A model generated the notes under the pieces. It saw nothing but the letters and a program-made list of their open reading frames with translations, ran no database searches and had not been told where the DNA came from. Below, in pieces: positions 32,625 to 34,191 of a DNA stretch of 34,191 nucleotides. The first letter of the stretch is position 1. Every line of letters begins with the position of its first letter. This DNA is from an uncultured Mailhella sp. (lineage in GTDB: Bacteria > Desulfobacterota > Desulfovibrionia > Desulfovibrionales > Desulfovibrionaceae). A program made the translations under genes and the position numbers. The DNA lies in assembly GCA_944323575.1 (NCBI GenBank), contig CALUTB010000017.1, positions 1 to 34,191 of the forward strand, in the 5' to 3' direction.

Positions 32625-34013
32625 TTACAGGGCAAAGGGTTCCAGACGGGCAAGGAAGTGCGTGATGCCGGGAACCGGGGGCTCATAGGTGAGCTTGAGA
32701 CCATAGCGCACTTCGTCGCGTCTCTTGTATACGTTGACCACGGTCTGGGCGAGGTATTCCATGTGGCTGTTGGAGTAGGTACGGCGTGCAATGGCCATGC
32801 GGTACAGCTCCAGCTTGGGCATGATCTTCTCGCCGGTCACGGGATCCTTGTCCTCGAAGGCCAGAGCGCCGAGTCCTACGCCGCGCACGGCGCCCTCGCG
32901 GTAGATTTCGATGGAGAGTATGTCTGCCGGGAAGTACTTCTGGGGAATGTGAGGGAAGAAGCGGCAGGCGTCAATGAAGATGGCGTGTCCGCCCACAGGA
33001 CGGATGATCGGCACTCCGCCCTCGATGAGCATGTCGCCGAGCATACGCACCTGGCTGAGACGATGAGCCATATATTCCTCATCAGTCATTTCGCGAAGGC
33101 CGACGGCCAGGGCGTCGAGGTCGCGTCCGGCCAGACCTCCGTAGGTGATGAACCCTTCGAACAGCACTACGCGGGGCAGGAGACGCATATAGTCTTCTTC
33201 CTCGCGCAGAACGACCATGCCGCCGATGTTGACCATGGGATCCTTTTTGCAGGAGACGGTGGCGCCGTCGGCGGTGTCCATCATGGCTTTGAGAATGGCG
33301 GCCATGCTCATGCCCGCACATTCCGCTTCGCGTTCCTTGATGAAGAAGGCGTTTTCCGCCATGCGGGCGGCATCGAGGAACAGCTTCTTGCCGTACTTCC
33401 GGGCCATGGCGCTGACGTCACGCAGGTTCTGCAGGCTGACGGGCTGACCGCCGCCGGAGTTGTTGGTCACGGTCACCATGACGAAGGGAATCTTGTCGCC
33501 GTGTTCCTTGAGGGCGCTCTCCAGCTTGGCGAGGTCCACGTTGCCCTTGAAGGGCTGTTCCAGTTCGGGCTGGAAGGCGGCGTCCACCACGCAGTTCACT
33601 GGCGTGGCCTGCGCGTTGAACATATGGGCGCGGGTGGTGTCGAAGGGCATATTGATGGGAATGTAGTCCCCGGGCTTCACCAGAGAGCCGATGAGAATGT
33701 TTTCCGCGGCACGGCCCTGATGCGTGGGAATGACATAGTCGAAGCCCATGACTTCCTTGACGGCATCCTTGAGGCGGTAAAAGCTGTCGGCGCCGGCATA
33801 GGATTCGTCACCCAGCATGAGGGCCGCCCACTGTTCCTTGCTGAGAGCACCGGTTCCGGAGTCGGTGAGCAGATCGATGTAGACGTCCTTCGCCTTGAGG
33901 GCGAACATATTGTAGTGAGCGTCCTTGAGGGCCTGTTCGCGTTCTTCCTTGCTGGGAAGGTGTATGCGTTCGATGGATTTGAAGCGGAACGGTTCAGGCA
34001 GAGCACGGTACAT
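32625..34013 (-). CDS. tnaA: tryptophanase (tryptophan indole-lyase)
   Basis: PLP-dependent beta-eliminating lyase: L-tryptophan to indole, pyruvate and ammonia. The 462-residue product has LPEPFRFKSIERI, YIDLLTDSGTGALS, THQGRAAENI, NSGGGQPVSL, and the PLP lysine K257 in SCKKD. It was weighed against tyrosine phenol-lyase: the FDTT aspartate (D125), a hydrophobic residue in place of the phenol-binding arginine (VRGVGLGA) and the C-terminal THFLARL histidine (H452) all follow tryptophanase. VNIGG is shared with TPL. AGAGGA lies 8-9 bases before the ATG at 34013. No tnaC-like leader was recognised in 34014-34135. Confidence 0.88.
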   Translation of the reverse strand: MYRALPEPFRFKSIERIHLPSKEEREQALKDAHYNMFALKAKDVYIDLLTDSGTGALSKEQWAALMLGDESYAGADSFYRLKDAVKEVMGFDYVIPTHQGRAAENILIGSLVKPGDYIPINMPFDTTRAHMFNAQATPVNCVVDAAFQPELEQPFKGNVDLAKLESALKEHGDKIPFVMVTVTNNSGGGQPVSLQNLRDVSAMARKYGKKLFLDAARMAENAFFIKEREAECAGMSMAAILKAMMDTADGATVSCKKDPMVNIGGMVVLREEEDYMRLLPRVVLFEGFITYGGLAGRDLDALAVGLREMTDEEYMAHRLSQVRMLGDMLIEGGVPIIRPVGGHAIFIDACRFFPHIPQKYFPADILSIEIYREGAVRGVGLGALAFEDKDPVTGEKIMPKLELYRMAIARRTYSNSHMEYLAQTVVNVYKRRDEVRYGLKLTYEPPVPGITHFLARLEPFAL

Positions 34014-34054
34014 AAGGATATCCTCTAGTTTTTATGAAGGTAAGGGACGGGCAT

Positions 34055-34115
34055 GGCCCGCGGGCCTGAATTTGGCGGAAGGGTGTCCGGGCAGGAGGGG
34101 ACGGTCTGCCCGGAC
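34055..34115 (-). promoter_or_regulatory. palindrome and hairpin upstream of tnaA
   Basis: GGCCCGCGGGCC (34055-34066) is a 12-base perfect palindrome, and GTCCGGGCAG/CTGCCCGGAC (34085-34094 with 34106-34115) a perfect 10-bp stem. The stem has no T run; it may end or process the upstream gene's mRNA or regulate tnaA. Confidence 0.4.
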
Positions 34116-34135
34116 GGGGCAGTTGTTCGTCAATG

Positions 34136-34191
34136 TCAGAGCTGCCGGAATTTTTCCCACAGACTGCTGATGTCCGGATCAAGCTCGTTTT
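34136..34191 (-). CDS. C-terminal end of an unidentified gene, 5' part outside window
   Basis: The minus strand is open from the window edge to TGA (34138-34136), with 17 full codons that read NELDPDISSLWEKFRQL. The composition looks like a real helical C-terminus, and the GC-rich hairpin beyond the stop suits a gene end. Too short to name. The gene would be upstream of tnaA on the same strand. Confidence 0.45.
   Translation of the reverse strand, partial: NELDPDISSLWEKFRQL

Overview
The window looks like a chromosomal segment from a sulfate-reducing or related member of the Desulfovibrionaceae. The coding part is moderately GC-rich. The clearest lineage marks are a TrmD fused to a second RNA-methyltransferase-like domain, a khpA-rimM-trmD order, an archaeal/eukaryal-style glucan pathway (GDE, GH57, GT3, GT35), an NFACT/RqcH protein and a formate-THF ligase. 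The assignment is inference from gene content. A tryptophanase gene at the right end would suit a gut-associated member.

Layout. 1-1979: khpA-rimM-trmD on the minus strand, with trmD running off the left edge. 2211-2813: an exported nitroreductase-like protein. 2844-11962: a minus-strand alpha-glucan operon in the order debranching enzyme (interrupted by an in-frame TGA), GT4 glucan synthase, GH57 amylase, and a 1426-residue GT3 glycogen synthase / GT35 phosphorylase fusion, closed by a terminator. Glucokinase and then pncC diverge from it on the plus strand, so glucose released from the glucan can be phosphorylated. 13782-18453: a minus-strand run of a hypothetical gene, HAD phosphatase, dksA, NFACT (rqcH-like) and an AI-2E-family permease, which starts at a strong promoter. 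18508-19303: tatA and an ACT-domain protein with their own promoter and terminator. 19344-21805: queH and an alanine/glycine:Na+ symporter whose leader is rich in inverted repeats. 22046-22780: a TauE/SafE permease. 22943-24829: fhs. 24871-25858: a ferritin-like/VIT1 fusion diverging from fhs. 25926-27296: a small exported protein behind a long folded leader, and a membrane-anchored XRE regulator. 27320-28587: a BPL_N (GATase-like) protein. 28725-31514: valS. 31515-32540: an AT-rich stretch holding two decayed insertion sequences (IS200-like and IS3-like). 32625-34013: tnaA, followed by the C-terminal end of one more gene at the right edge.

The most unusual points are: the polypeptide joining glycogen synthesis and phosphorolysis, with a possible internal start between the halves; the debranching enzyme with one in-frame TGA between its two domains and no good restart; the tail of a dead IS3 transposase whose codons form a 21-bp hairpin that reads as the tnaA terminator on the other strand; and the IS200 relic that keeps its end hairpins and SD-sequestering hairpin although its transposase is dead. 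No tRNA, rRNA or CRISPR array was seen.
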